Assembly (NCBI GenBank): GCA_905221605.1
Contig: CAJNDS010002179.1
Coordinates: 536,001-600,000, forward strand
Origin: Symbiodinium natans
Taxonomy: Eukaryota; Sar; Dinophyceae; Suessiales; Symbiodiniaceae
Reading direction: 5' to 3'
DNA: 64,000 bases
Part shown: in pieces, positions 35,740 through 47,852 of the stretch
How the letters are laid out: each line of letters begins with the position of its first letter
Numbering within the stretch: position 1 is the first letter of the stretch
Program-made: the position numbers and the translations under genes
Notes under the pieces: generated by a model
The model's input: the letters and a program-made list of their open reading frames with translations, nothing else
The model's database searches: none
What the model was told of the DNA's origin: nothing

Positions 35740-37170
35740 CGTATTTAGTCATAGGTATGAATTGAATAAGAACCCTATTGATTGAATGAAACCCCTGTGA
35801 AAATTAATACGAACCCTATTAAAATTAATAAGACTCTTATTGACATGAAGAGGAATCTTATTGAAGGAATAGGAAAAATGACTTGGAATCATATTTGAGT
35901 CATAGGAACTCTCTATCAAACGCCATGGGAATGCTATAAACATGTACAAGAAATAATAGGGCCCCCCATGAAGAATAGTAGGAAAACTGTGAAAATGAAA
36001 AGGGACACTTTTTGAATTCACGGGAATGTGGGATCCTATGAAATCTAAATAGGAATCCTATCAATATTTCTCTTAATCTTGTTATGATGAATTAGAATCC
36101 TATTCAAATTATGAGGAACCCCACTAACCCTTTTGCAAAGTAAGAGGAATCTTTTAAATGAAGAGGGTCCTACCATCAATAGGAATTTACAAGCAACACC
36201 ACGAAAAATCACAAGAACCCTATTGCAAATTAATAGGGATCCTTTAAAAATGAGGAGATATCCTACTGAATTTAATAGGACACAATAGGAATCCTATAAA
36301 AATGAATGTGGTTCGGAGTTTTCGGCTTCCTGTTAGAATTAATGTGACTTTGGCTCCAAAACCATCTTTTTACGAAGCATAAGAACCCTATTGCAAATCA
36401 ATAGGGATCCTTTAAAAATGAAGAGAAATCCTATTAAAATAATAGGAAGCAATAGGAATCCTAAAAAAGAAGTATGAGTCCTTTTCATTTTCAGAGGGAC
36501 CCCTATTGAAACCAAAAGAAACCACGTCCAAATGATTGAGAGCATTGTTGAAATTCATAAGAACCCTATTTAAAAAATATTAGGGATCCTGCTACATTGA
36601 ATAAGGACCCTATGAAAATTCATAAGAATATTATGAAATGGTAGAGGAGTCCTATTAAGATTGTTAGGAACCCTTTGACGTTAATCGGAATTTATTAGGA
36701 ACCCCAGTAAAATTCATAAGAACCCTATTGCAAATTGATAGGAATCCGTTTAAATTGAAGAGGAATCCTACTAAAACAAATAGGAACCAATAGGAATCCT
36801 GCAAAATTCAATGTGGTTCCTTTTCAAAATTTCTAGGCTTCCTGTTAGACTTAATGTGATTCCTATTAGAATTAATAGGGCTAGGAATGCTATTCAAATT
36901 TCTAAGAATACCATTACAATTACTTGGAGACTCACTAAAATGAATAGGCACCAATATGAATCAGAGGAACCCTATTGGAATTAAAAGAACCACATTAAAA
37001 CGATTAAGAACCCTGTAGAAATGTATAAGAACCCTATTGAAAAGTATTAGGAATCCTATGACGTTGAATAAGAACCCTCTGAAAGTTCATAAGAATATAA
37101 GTAAAATGAAAAGAATAAAGATGGTTAGGAACCCTTTAACATTGAAAGGAACAGGAATGCTATTGCTGAG
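35740..37170. repeat. AT-rich palindromic repeat field
   Basis: Dozens of diverged units near AATAGGAATCCTATTAAAAT, e.g. AAGAACCCTATTGCAAATTA at 36215, 36384 and 36719. Strikingly lower GC than the rest; no telomeric units and no supported gene. Confidence 0.85.
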
Positions 37171-37960
37171 ATTAGTATTAAGACTGACCAAAACTTTTTC
37201 CCGCTGAAAAGGAAGACCCTTCAAGCATGCTGACACGTCCTGCTTCGAAAGAAAACCGTCCACTGGACGGCTACATGTAGAGCTGGCCCGAGAGAGATAC
37301 GAGGCAAAACCAACAAACCAAAAAAACCATCTTTTTAGAGAATGGGGAGGGCATTTTGAAAAAGATTGTTTTTTTGGTTTTGCCTCGTAAAAAGATGGTT
37401 TTGCATAGGAAAACCAACGTTTCCCTCGCAAAAAGATGGTTTTCCTTAAGAACACCAAGCCAAAACCATCTTTTTACGAGGGAAAAGTTGGTTTTCCTAT
37501 GAATAACCATCTTTTACGAGGCAAAACCAAAAAAACAAAAAAGAACATCTTTTTTAGAGAATGGGGGGGGATTTTGAAAAAGATTGTTTTTTTGGTTTTG
37601 CCTCGTAAAAAGATTGTTTTGGAGACAAAAACCAACTTTTACTACGTAAAAAGATGGTTTTGGCCTGGTCTGCCTCAGGAAAACCATCTTTTTGCGAGGT
37701 AAAAGGTTTTTGAAAAAGATGTTTTTTTGTTTTGGTTTTGCCTCGTAAAAGATGGTTTTTCATAGAAAAACCAACTTTTACCTCGCAAAAAGATGGTTTT
37801 CCTGAGGCAGACCAGGCCAACACCATCTTTTTACGAGGGAAAAGTTGGTTTTTCTATGCAAAACCATCTTTTATCGAGGCAAAACCCAAAAAAGCCTCTT
37901 TTTCAAAACCCCCTCCCCATTCTCTAAAAAAGATGTGTTTTTTTGGTTTTTTGGTCTCGC
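37170..37960. repeat. nested hairpin cluster
   Basis: Many direct and inverted copies of AAAACCATCTTTTTACGAGG and its complement, interleaved with TTTTCCTGAGGCAGACCAGG and ATTCTCTAAAAAAGATG. Frames in this block are repeat by-products. Confidence 0.85.
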
Positions 37961-40057
37961 CCGTGTCGGCGTCCAGTCCTGTGGTCCGTGTGGGGTCTGC
38001 TTTGTCGAGAGACAGCCACTGAGAGTAGCAGAAACGGCATAGGGCACGAGCGGGTTTTAAACGGTATTTACGAGGGAAACAGATCTGGGTGGGTCATGGG
38101 GGGGGGGGGGGGGGGGGTGGTCCATATATATATATATGTGTACATACATATATATGACCATATAAGAAATAAACAAAATGCATATATTATATATATATAT
38201 GTAAATGTATATACACTATGCTTGTGATACACTATAGTGCGTTGTGTTATGTGCACCTTGTATATACAAATTTGCATATTGCCTTGTCTAGAAATTGCTT
38301 TTTGTAAAAGCTGTGCAGTATGTTTCTTTTTAAGTATCGTATTCGCACTTTTGATTCTGACCATCTTGAAGAACAGGGCCAATAAGGGTTTAGGGTTAGG
38401 GATCCGGGATTATGAAGTAGGGGGTACTATCATCCCTCTTAGGGACTGCTAGTAGAAGGGGGAACATCCCAGATGTCATATCCCGACCACCACCCCAGAA
38501 TTATTCTTCTTCCTGGAAGCGCGAGGTGTGCCCATTTTTCATAGGCGATGTGCATAAACCGTAAACCCCAAAACCCTAAACCCTAAGGCCCACACCCTGG
38601 TGGGCACTGTTTGGTGCTACAAGGTGGGGCTTGCTACTCTGCAGACCAACGACAGAGCATCCGAGCAGTTGCTCTAAGCTTCTTGGAGAGCGAAAAGGGC
38701 AGTAGTTTTGGGTTCAGGGTTTAGGGTTGAGGGTTGAGGGTTCAGGGTTTAGGGTTGAGGGTTTAGGGCTCGTGGCTCGGACGGCGCCATTTCACGAGTG
38801 CCATCAAAGCAAGTGCCCAACCACAACCGCGCATCCTTTTCACCGGCATGCCGTGACCAAATCCCCATTCAGGTTTAGGGTTTGGGGTTTGGGGTATACG
38901 GCTTCCCGGAAGACTCTAATGTAGTTCTTTTTTTTTGGGGGGGGGGATATACTTTTAGCCTCAATGAAATCACAACACGCCCCGAAAAAAGGAACTACAG
39001 TAGAGTCTTCAGGCAGGGTTTGTCCACATTCAGCCAAGATTCCGCAGTATCTGACTTTGGCATGTCTCCCGCTGCATCCTGGCGGACCCGAAACCCTAAA
39101 CCCTAAACCCTAAACCCTAAACCCCGCACGCTGCACTCTGCTGCCCAAGGCTAGTTGGCTGAAGATGGATATGGGGGATTCTCAAGATTCGGGTCCTTGT
39201 GGGATCCTTCTTCGAAGGCGCCCCTCTTATTTAGGGTACCAAAAAAGGGACCATGTTCTTGAGAAATGACCATAGAAGCTAACCCTAAACCTGAACAACC
39301 CTAAACCCTAACACACACAGAATGGGGTTTCCGAAATTGGGGGGTACCTTATGGGGGTCCTTTCTTATGAGGAAATCCTACTTTTGGGAGTCTAAATTCG
39401 GGGCCCTTTATTTTATTAAGCTCTCACATGTCCTAAAGCAGCACAGCACCGTGCACGGCCACCCGCCGTGCCGTGGCTTCATGTAGGTCCTAGGCTAAGC
39501 AAATAAAGCCCTGAGCCCTGAGCCTTAAAAGTTGTGTTTCAGGGGATAGGGTTTGAAGAGTGAAACCCAAACCCTGAACCCTAAATCCTGAATCCTAACC
39601 CTAAACCCTAAACCCTAAAACCTAAACCCTAAACCCTGAACCCTAAACCCTGTGTCTTCGGTTGGAGTTCTCATGTTGTGGGGTCCCAAGAGTAGTTCAA
39701 GTTCTGCACCCAAAGCTCCACTTAAGTCTTTCGCGCCTCTACTTCTTCTTATCTATTTTTGCTTAAGCATCCCCCCCCCCAACACGTAAGATGCGCTCTT
39801 CCTTGTAAGGGTAAACTGGGGACTACTATCTTTGGCTTTTTGTGGGTTCTGAAGCAAATAGTAGTTGATGTTATCGCGCTTCTACTTGGGGGTTTCCGAA
39901 ATAAGGTGACCTATTGGGGTCCTTACTATAACGGAATCCTACTATTTGGGGGTCCATATTCGGGGCCCCACATATTCGTAAACTCCCATATCCACCCCAA
40001 ACCCTAAACCCTAAACCCTAAACCTAAACCCTAAACCCTGCGGGGCCTAAACTCCCA

Positions 40058-40740
40058 CTACTTCATCATCATCCTCATGCTGGTCTCCTCGGTGCTGTCC
40101 GCAGTGTCCACTGCATCGACGGTACTCACCTCGTCGTCCAGGAAGGCGGAACCTCGGCGCCACGCAAGCAAGGTTTAGGGTTTAGGGTTTCGGGTTTAGG
40201 GTTTATCCCCCCCCCCCCCCCCCCCCCCGCCGCCCCCTGCGAAGCTCATGAGCTTCAGCTGGCGGTGTTTTGCAAGCAAGAAACCCAGGCTGGCCATGGA
40301 GAAACCCTCTGAAAAAATGCTCCTGAAGATGATCCTCTTGAACCCAATAAGGGAAAATACTCCTAAGTATGATCCTCTTAAACCCAATAAGGGAAAATAT
40401 TCCTAAGTATGAACCTCTTTAACCCAATAAGGGAAAACATTCCTAAGTATCATCCTCTTCAACCCAATAATAAGGGAAAATATTCCTAAGTATGATCCTC
40501 TTCAAACCAAAAAAAGGGGGAAATATACAAATAGCCCAAGAGCCTCCCTAGAAACCTTGAGCAACTGCACCCTCATCGCCGCAGCAATGATTAAGGAGGA
40601 GTGAGAGGGCAGCTTAGATTTCATAACCAAGATCTTCTTTTGACTAGCAGCTCTCAGCATAGCATGCAGCGGCTGCGGAATCGCCAAAATACGCATGGAC
40701 GACAGTGGCAAGAGCAATAGAAGTATCGACAGAAAAGAAA
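40058..40740 (-). CDS. candidate gene, three exons, C-terminus
   Basis: Exon about 40740-40526 (MRILAIPQPLHAMLRAASQK, KILVMKSKLPSHSSLIIAAA, MRVQLLKVSREALGLF), exon 40308-40237 after TTTTTTCAG (FSMASLGFLLAKHRQLKLMS), and terminal exon about 40168-40058 (SAFLDDEVSTVDAVDTADST then EETSMRMMMK, stop TAG). The first intron is a 40-base tandem repeat; the second holds a C-tract and telomeric repeats, and its acceptor is not clear. Family unknown. Confidence 0.4.
40311..40507 (-). repeat. 40-base tandem repeat filling an intron
   Basis: AACCCAATAA recurs at 40341, 40381, 40421 and 40461, an exact 40-base period, with CCTAAGTATGATCCTCTT inside each unit; a diverged unit starts the array. It lies between two minus-strand coding islands. 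Confidence 0.8.
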
Positions 40741-41162
40741 CACCCCCACCCCCCCCGGAAGAATTGAATGCAAGTGCGGAGCAAGGCAGCGCACCGACAC
40801 CTCTTTTCACATTCCACTGCTAAGCTAGGGACTGGCGTCCTGCGAATCCTCATCCTGGCCAAATGGAGACATGCAGATGGCCACAAAACACGTGTTCGGA
40901 AGCTTTCATGGACCTAAACCCTAAACCCTAAACCAAACCCTAAACCCTGTATACCGGACGTGTGCTGTTAGACCTTGCTGAGTGGACATAAAAAAGTGAT
41001 GAAAGGGCCTGCAGGGTGATCTTTGATGCAAGACTTTTTAGGGTTTAGGGTTCAGGGTTTAGGGGACATGCAGCAAGTGAAGCAAGTGGTTACTTGAGGC
41101 AGCGAAGCAGAAGTGTTCATGAATTGGTTCTACTCTGACCAAACAAACAGTCCACCTTATCC

Positions 41163-42275
41163 ATGCCCAGCTATCGGGACCAGCTGCTAAAGGAAAAGCA
41201 CAAACCAGGCGGTCCTTGTGTTTCAGCGACCACGACTCCTCAGTCAAGTCAGGAAGCTCGCCATTTCAACCCGTGGCGCACTGGCCACCAGACTCAGACA
41301 GCGGACCTACAAGGAGGGGCCCCCCTAGCTATAAGTAGAGTTAGAAGAACCCTGAATTGGGTTATAAGGATCCTAAATCAGGTTATAGGCCCCTTAACTA
41401 CAGTTAGTACAGCAAGGGGGGGGCCCTCCTTGTAGTTGGGAAGCACAAGAAACCCCACCCCACAAAACTCCCTAAACCTCTAAGCCGTGCTAAACCCTAA
41501 ACCCTAAACCCTAAACCCTAAACCCTCTATGTACACTCTTTGGGAATGTTGGGCCCCTGGCGTTGCTGCACTCCATCAGGGCCTCCTTACCAAACCTGGG
41601 CCCACGGGTCACCCCCCAGAGTCGCGACAGAGAGAGAGAGAGAGGCATACGTATATACACATATATATATATATATATCTATTTATTTATCTGTCTACGA
41701 AAAGTATATGTATAATAGTAAAGATATATACTTATACAAGACGGAAGAAAATGTGTCTGTGTCAAGCAGTATCTTTTAAACCACCTGGCACCTGGCTTGG
41801 CTCTTCGGAGGGGCCATGTTGGAGATTGCAGTTGCAAGAAGGGTTTAGGGTTTTAGGGTTTAGGGTTTAGGGTTTAGGGTTTAGGGGTGACACCAGGTAA
41901 TTCTGTTCGAGAGCTCTGAAAAGTGCTGACATCTGCAGTGCGCTGTCAATTAACATTGTGTTCAAGCCCAAAGCACTTGCCGCCATACTATGTGCACCTT
42001 ATTTTTACTCTTGAAGAACCTGGAAACTGAGACATGGTAAGTTCTCTAGATCAGGGTTTGCATACCTTAAAAAAAGGGCCGCCCTATCATAAGGACCCGC
42101 AAAAAAATGGGTCTCTGCCGACAAGGCTGCTTATGCCGGCGTTCTCCCCTAAACCAGTACTAAACCCTAAACCCTAAACCCTCCGACTCCCAGATTGCGC
42201 CCTGGCCAAGCTCTGGACTGGGCCTCTGTGGGAATCGGAACCTGTCACGTCTGTCAACAAGAGGGAACTGGGGTT
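41163..42275 (+). CDS. hypothetical protein, multi-exon, first intron a family E element
   Basis: First exon 41163-41313 starts MPSYRDQLLKEKHKPGGPCV and runs EARHFNPWRTGHQTQTADLQ; it joins in frame across a 122-base GA-AG intron to 41436 (VGKHKKPHPTKLPKPLSRAK). Later plus-strand islands: about 41540-41640 (GPWRCCTPSGPPYQTWAHGS), 41770-41842 after AAGCAG (YLLNHLAPGLALRRGHVGDC; donor GG|GTTTAG from a telomeric block) and 42194-42275 after CCCAG (IAPWPSSGLGLCGNRNLSRL). Start codon chosen as first ATG of the open exon. Family unknown; later exons are tentative. Convergent with the ankyrin gene. Confidence 0.5.
41314..41435 (+). mobile_element. family E element E4, GA-AG intron
   Basis: Inverted ends CTACAAGGAGGGGCCCCCC and GGGGGGGGCCCTCCTTGTAG. 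Splicing CTACAAG|GAGGGG...TTGTAG|TTGGG keeps the frame. Interior ATAAGTAGAGTTAGAAGAAC and AACTACAGTTAGTACAGCAA match E3. Confidence 0.7.
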
Positions 42276-42510
42276 TAGGGCTAAGGTTTTGGGATCTGTA
42301 CGTATAACCCCACCTAGGGTACTTATAGCCCGACTTCTAACGACCCATGAACCTCCAAGTACCTCAAGAACCCAATAGGGCGCCTTTTCAGAGCAGCCCA
42401 CAAAAATGTGGCGGAAGCAGTTCTGTGTTCACAGCTTGTGTCTCTCATAGTTAAGCCGGAGGCAGCTCATGCACTGCTTGCACAAGCAAGCTGCATGATC
42501 TGACATGTCA

Positions 42511-43209
42511 CTAAAAGCTGGAGCCAGATCCGTAGGAGGGCGGTGAGCGAGGAACCGAGTCTGAGCCTGATCTTGAGCGGAGTAAGCATGCGGGGTCGGC
42601 ACCGTGATCGAGTAGCACGTGCATGAGGGCGTCACTGTTGTCAGCTTGACGTGCAACTAATAGTGGCTCGCCAAGATCTGGGTCTGCTCCAGCCTGCAAG
42701 AGCTTTTCCACGATGCCCTCGTTCCCTCCAAGACAAGCAGCACAAAGGGGCGAGTCGCCATCCCCATTGATCAAGTGCGTGTCGGCTCCCGCATTCAAGA
42801 GCAAGGCCACAACTTCCAGGTCGCCTGCAACGCAGGCTGCATGAAGGGGAGCCTGGCCATGTTTGTCCCGCCCGTCCTTGTCAGCGCCTGCATCGAGCAG
42901 CTGGCTGATGATCTCCAACTCTCCATCGGCGGCAGCGTCGACAAGTGCGGAGGCGAGCTGCTCCTGGGAGCTGAAACCATCTGCAAAGGGCAGTAAGACT
43001 ATCTGCATGTCCATGGGTACTTCCAACTCATCATAATCATTCAAGGGTTCGCCGTCGTGAAGAAGTTTCAGCATAGACCTGGGCCAGCCGCATATCTTTT
43101 GCAAGCGTTGCTTCAGTGCGCCAACGTCCGCCATCTCCTCCAACTCTTGCGAAGGCATGGCAACCAACTCTTCACCCGACACCCGCCAAACACGAAGCAT
43201 CTCGGCCAT
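42511..43209 (-). CDS. UBL-ankyrin repeat protein, intronless
   Basis: A 232-residue protein in a single exon. Residues 4-75 form a ubiquitin-like region (MLRVWRVSGEE, ALKQRLQKICGWPR, LLHDGEPLNDYDELEVPMDM, QIVLLPF), the N-terminal module that precedes ankyrin repeats in many Symbiodiniaceae proteins. About four ankyrin repeats follow: roughly 86-116 (DGELEIISQLLDAGAD), 118-149 (HGQAPLHAACVAGDLEVVAL), 151-178 (DSPLCAACLGGNEGIVEKLL) and a weaker 180-208 (ALMHVLLDHGADP). The tail 211-232 is Ser/Pro-rich. An in-frame ATG lies 16 codons upstream; the inner ATG just before the conserved LRVWRVSG is preferred. Function is probably protein binding; the substrate is unknown. Stop TAG. Unlike its neighbours the body contains no element or telomeric repeat. 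It faces the plus-strand gene ending near 42275. Confidence 0.9.
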   Translation of the reverse strand: MAEMLRVWRVSGEELVAMPSQELEEMADVGALKQRLQKICGWPRSMLKLLHDGEPLNDYDELEVPMDMQIVLLPFADGFSSQEQLASALVDAAADGELEIISQLLDAGADKDGRDKHGQAPLHAACVAGDLEVVALLLNAGADTHLINGDGDSPLCAACLGGNEGIVEKLLQAGADPDLGEPLLVARQADNSDALMHVLLDHGADPACLLRSRSGSDSVPRSPPSYGSGSSF

Positions 43210-44159
43210 GCTTAAGGCAGACGTTTGCGTTCGTCCTTGAACCCCCGAGAGCTGCAAGCGTGAGCATGTTCACATGCTCTAGCATGTGTGCCCGCTCTGT
43301 GCAAAACGCAGAGAGAGCAGGCGTGTGACAGTTCTACATTTTGTGGCATCCGACTGTCCCCAAGTCAGGGAACTAGGCCCTGCACGCCAAGTATTGCAGA
43401 ACATACAACTCAAAAACGAACCATTGAATGCTGCGCCCTGCAAGCCCGGAGCTCTAAACCCCAAGCCCCCCCAAACCTAAACCTAAACCCCAAAAGTTCA
43501 AAGCTCCAAACCAGTCACCCCTGAAAATCCTTAAGCCCTCAACCCCCAGCTCAAACCCCTCAAGCCGCTCATAATACTACGAAGCATTGTTCGCATTCTC
43601 ATAGTAATAAATAGTAACCCTTAACCCTATAAACCCTATAAACCCTATAAACCCGATAAACCCTATAGGGTTTATTAAACCCTATAAACCCTATAAACCC
43701 TATAGACCCTATAAACCCTAAAACCCTGTAAACCCTAATCCCTAAACACGATCATGAGGACCGTAGCTTAAGGAAGTTAGAAGCACCGGGCAGCCTCAGG
43801 GTGACGGGCCCTCCACCCGCAGCCCCATGGTCCATACCGTTTCCCGAACCCTGCTCGGGTGTCGGGCTTAGGGAGTCCGGTGCCCCCCCTGAACCCTAAA
43901 CCCCTAAACCCCTAAACCCCTAAACCCTAAACCCTAAACCCCCAAGCCCCTCAAAGAAACCGAACGGCGGCAAGGCCTTCATGGGCTTCATCGGCTTCAT
44001 GGGCCGCTCACCTTAGTGGTGAGTGGGGTTTAGGGTTTAGGGTTTAGGGTTTAGGGTTTAGGGTTTAGGGTTTAGGGATAGGGTTTGTGGTTTAGGGTTT
44101 GTATAGGATCTAGGGATGAAGATTTAGGGTTTCCGCGGTTTGGGGGGGGGGGGGGGGGG

Positions 44160-45370
44160 GTCCTTACTAAGGTTCCCGATACTACTTGCGCAAGTTGTAA
44201 GCGAAGTTACAAGTTGGTTTAAGCTATGTTATAACCAAGACAAGTAGACACCTATGTAGGCTATCTAATCGGGATAGATATATGTAAGTATATGTACACT
44301 TAGCTTACTTATGTGTTTACTAAGGTGTTCGTTAGGGCTACTGAGGTGCTACGTAAAAGCTACTTAAATGTTACCTTTTTTGTTCATGACTTTTTGCATC
44401 TACAGCACAGCACGAAGCCAAAAACGGACAAATATAAGCGTTGTTGGTTGTTGAGAAGTTTTCTTTGGATTGTAGGGTTTTGTCACAGTGTTCTTGGTAC
44501 AAGTTGGAGGCCTTTTGCTCAAGGAGCTGTGTAGCTTTTAAGGAGTTTTTAGTATAGGCCTTGCAACTGCCATGACGGAGGTCGTGGACAGCAAACTTCA
44601 TTTCCGTGTTGAAATACAACGACGTCTAATTCTTGTATTTTCTTGTATGAGAAAGCATATGGCCGGATTTTTGTTTTCTTGTGTAGAACGATAGGCCTCT
44701 GGGACAACCACGGCCCATTCTTTTTTTCTTGTATGACCAGCAGCGTCACATGAGCCATGTCCAGTAATCTGTTCCTGTGTCCTGGCCGGGATCTGTATTC
44801 TTGTATGGCTGGCACGGGCCGTTGCCTCTGATTCTTGTATGGATTTCCACGTGCGGACAAACCCCCATATTCACGTGCGCCCGACCTGACTTCTGCAGCT
44901 TCCTAGTTCCGCCCTAGACGGGTTTAGGGTTTAGGGCAAGATTTTTCAAAAACATAGAAACTCTCACACACGTCGTCCTACATTTACCCAATGTCTCACC
45001 ACATGTCGCCCAAAAAGCCCCAAACTCAATGGTTTTTGTCGTCCCAGTCAAAAAAAACCATGTAAACCAAAAGCCAACCTACTTAGAGGCTACTTATAAG
45101 TTAGGTTTTAGTATACTTAGGTGCTACTTGTGCTAAGTAACTTATAAGTATGTTCATGACTTCGACAAGTTATTTCGGGAACCTTCGTATTATAAGAAAC
45201 AGCACTAGCCAAAACTCCGGGGCCTCATGCTGCCAACTCGACCTCAAAACTATACCTCAGAGCCCGCCCCAAAACCAGCCGGGTTTAGACAACAACCGAC
45301 CAACATCACCGAACTCTGCGCCATGAGCCTGAAAGCCCCCACCCCCGAAAAAAAAGGCACCTCTTCATTC
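44160..45370. other. no gene recognised; TAAG-rich and TTCTTGTAT-rich sequence
   Basis: 44195-44390 and 45070-45190 share ACTTATAAGT-type motifs in opposite orientation. 44630-44850 has repeated TTCTTGTATG. No convincing exon. Confidence 0.4.
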
Positions 45371-46209
45371 ACCACATAAACCCTAAATCCAAAACCCTAA
45401 ACCCCTAATCCGTAAACCCCAAACCCCAAACCCCAAACCCCAAACCACAAACCCTAAACCCTAAACCCTAAACCTACCCTAAACCGCATGGGCAGGGCAT
45501 GCATCCAAACTAGATCCGGCCAAAGCGACGCACACCCGCCGACAGCAGGTTCACAGCCCGGCCCTCGCGACTACGAGGTGCCTCCTTGCTCCACGTGGGT
45601 TTAGGGTTTAGGGTTTAGGGTTTAGGGTTTGAGGTTTGGGGTTTAGGGTTTGGGGTTTAGGGTGTAGGGTTTAGGGTGTAGGGTTTGGGGTTTGGGGTTT
45701 GGGGTGTAGGGTTTGGAGTTTGGAGTTTAGGGTTTAGGGGTTTAGGGCTGCGGCTCTCGCTCTGGCACAAGGGAGGCAAGGAATGGGACCCACAAAGGAA
45801 AAAACCTTAGCTTTTGTCGCGCTTTAGGGGCTTGATGCCCCTGGGTTTAGGGTTTAGGGTTTAGGGTTTAGGGTTTAGGGTTTAGGGTTTAGGGTTTAGG
45901 GTTTAGGGTTTAGGGTTTAGGGCTCAGGGTTTCATAAACCCTAAGCCGCTCTGCTGCACCTCCCCCATCTGCCCTTGTGCCCACCCAGGCCTCCGTATTG
46001 CCGGAGCCCGTGGAAGATGCCAGGCTCCTGAAGTGTTAGGGTTTAGGGTTTAGGGTTTAGGGTTTAGGGTTTAGGGTTTAGGGTTTAGGGTTTCAGTTTT
46101 AGGGGTTTCAGTTTTAGGGAGCCGGCGAAAGCCAAAACGAAGAAAACATCTCTTAGTATGCAAGAACCGATGCAGACTGAAAGCCTTTACATGCACCTGT
46201 GTAACAAGT

Positions 46210-46318
46210 ATATGGGTGGTTGTCAAAATTATGGTCCCTTTTTGGGTCCCTATTATAATACGGCACCTAATATTTATGGTACCCCAAAAGGGATCATAAT
46301 TTTGACAACCACCCATAT
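46210..46318. mobile_element. family F element, near-perfect inverted ends
   Basis: ATATGGGTGGTTGTCAAAAT-TATG at both ends in inverted orientation (24 bases identical). Relatives at 7763-7850, 12418-12474, 17576-17694 and 50609-50724. Confidence 0.8.
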
Positions 46319-46745
46319 GAGCATGGGTATGAACAGTACAGACATGCATGTGCTGGATGCTGTGTGCAAGCGGATATTTGACGCTCACTGGAATCATTGG
46401 AGTCGCCTGTTAACATAAACCACAAACCCCACATCCTCAAAGGCTCAAACGTCACAAAAGCCAGTGTAGAGTCCACATCGCATTCAGACACACAAGGATG
46501 CAACAACTTGACCCCCGTTCCCTTGCATGTTGCTAGGCGTTCAGGTGCTGGACTGGTTGGACAAAACCTAAAGCCCTCACCGAAAACCCTAAACCCAAAA
46601 CCCAAAACCCTACATTCGGTCACAAAGTGTTGAAAAGCCACAAGATGTCCGCCTCTGCTCTATGCGGGTGTTGCTTCACGGTCCCCGTAGAATCTTCGGT
46701 GCTGCAAAAGTCCTATTTGCTTCAGAACACCAACAAAATAAAACC

Positions 46746-46850
46746 TATTCTTCCTTATAAAGGGAAATATAGTGATTATATATTCTTCCTTATACAGGGT
46801 AATATAGGGATTATATATTCTTCCTTATAAAGGGAAAATATAGGGATTAT
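46746..46850. repeat. tandem of TATTCTTCCTTATAAAGGG units
   Basis: Three units of about 37 bases ending GATTATA. Resembles a tandemly expanded short element. Confidence 0.8.
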
Positions 46851-46948
46851 TAGAAAAGTCCTCACATTCCCAGAGTGTCGTGCCGAGCCCCTGGCACTTG
46901 CCTGTCAAAGCCGTCCCAGGCCTTTGTCATCGTGGGCTCTTGTTGTTC

Positions 46949-47042
46949 GGGTTTGGGGTTTGGGGTTTGGGGTTTGGGGTTTGGGGTTTGGGGTTTGGGG
47001 TTTGGGGTTTGGGGTTTGGGGTTTGGGGTTTGGGGTTTGGGG
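46949..47042. repeat. homogenised variant array, TTTGGGG
   Basis: About 13 consecutive TTTGGGG units passing into TTTAGGG. A second such array is at 50481-50559. Confidence 0.95.
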
Positions 47043-47852
47043 TTTAGGGTTTAGGGTTTAGGTCTAGGGTTTAAGGTTTAGGGCCTTCGGGGGTGCTTGA
47101 GTACGTGTGAGGGATTGGTTTCGTTCAAAGTCCGTGTCGCAATGAGGCTGGTAGCACCAAGCAACTCACGCACACTAAGCAGGCAAAGCAAAGCAAAGCT
47201 CGTCGTTTTGGGAGTTTTGGCGGTGAGCCTGAGACCCAAGAAACCGCACAAACCTTGGACCCCCACTTTCCCGAACGAAGCCCCTTAAACTTTCGGCGCT
47301 GCCATAAGCTGGGCCTTAGGGTTTAGGGTTAAAAATTGCCGGTCTCTTGTTCTGTCCTTTTTCTCAGAGAAATGGGGCCCTATGAACCCCTGAACCCCAA
47401 ATCCGGGTGAGCACTAAACTCCTAAACAACCCATCAACCCATTTAGGGTTTAGGTTTTTAGGGCTCAGGGCCTGAAAATCCCTGAACCCCCGAAACCTGT
47501 GAACCCCTACCGCCGCCTTCTGCGCCGCCTTTGACCGCTGTGACTTGGGCGGCTCGCGACGCTGCGGCCGAAACTCCGGCGCCTGTGTGGGGAGTTTGCT
47601 TTGGTGGCTCCCAAACCCAAAAAGCCCCAAACATTCAACCCCGAACCCTAAACCCTACACAAAGGACTCGACTGCTGCCCTTCTTGCCGCGCTCCGAAAG
47701 AAGCCTGATCCTGGAACTCTTACGAAACTGAAGTTGTTGACTCAACCCTGAACCCTAAACCCTATGAACCCTAAACCCTAAATCCGTAAACCTTAAATCC
47801 CATGTCCAGGACCCTAAACCCAAAGGCTGAGTAGCCATGGGGCCTCATGGGT

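Noticed and set aside
37087-38042. Several 60-120 codon frames on both strands
   Set aside because: All fall in the hairpin cluster and share the same repeat-encoded peptides.
42775-42996. Plus-strand frame of 73 codons
   Set aside because: Antisense shadow of the ankyrin gene.
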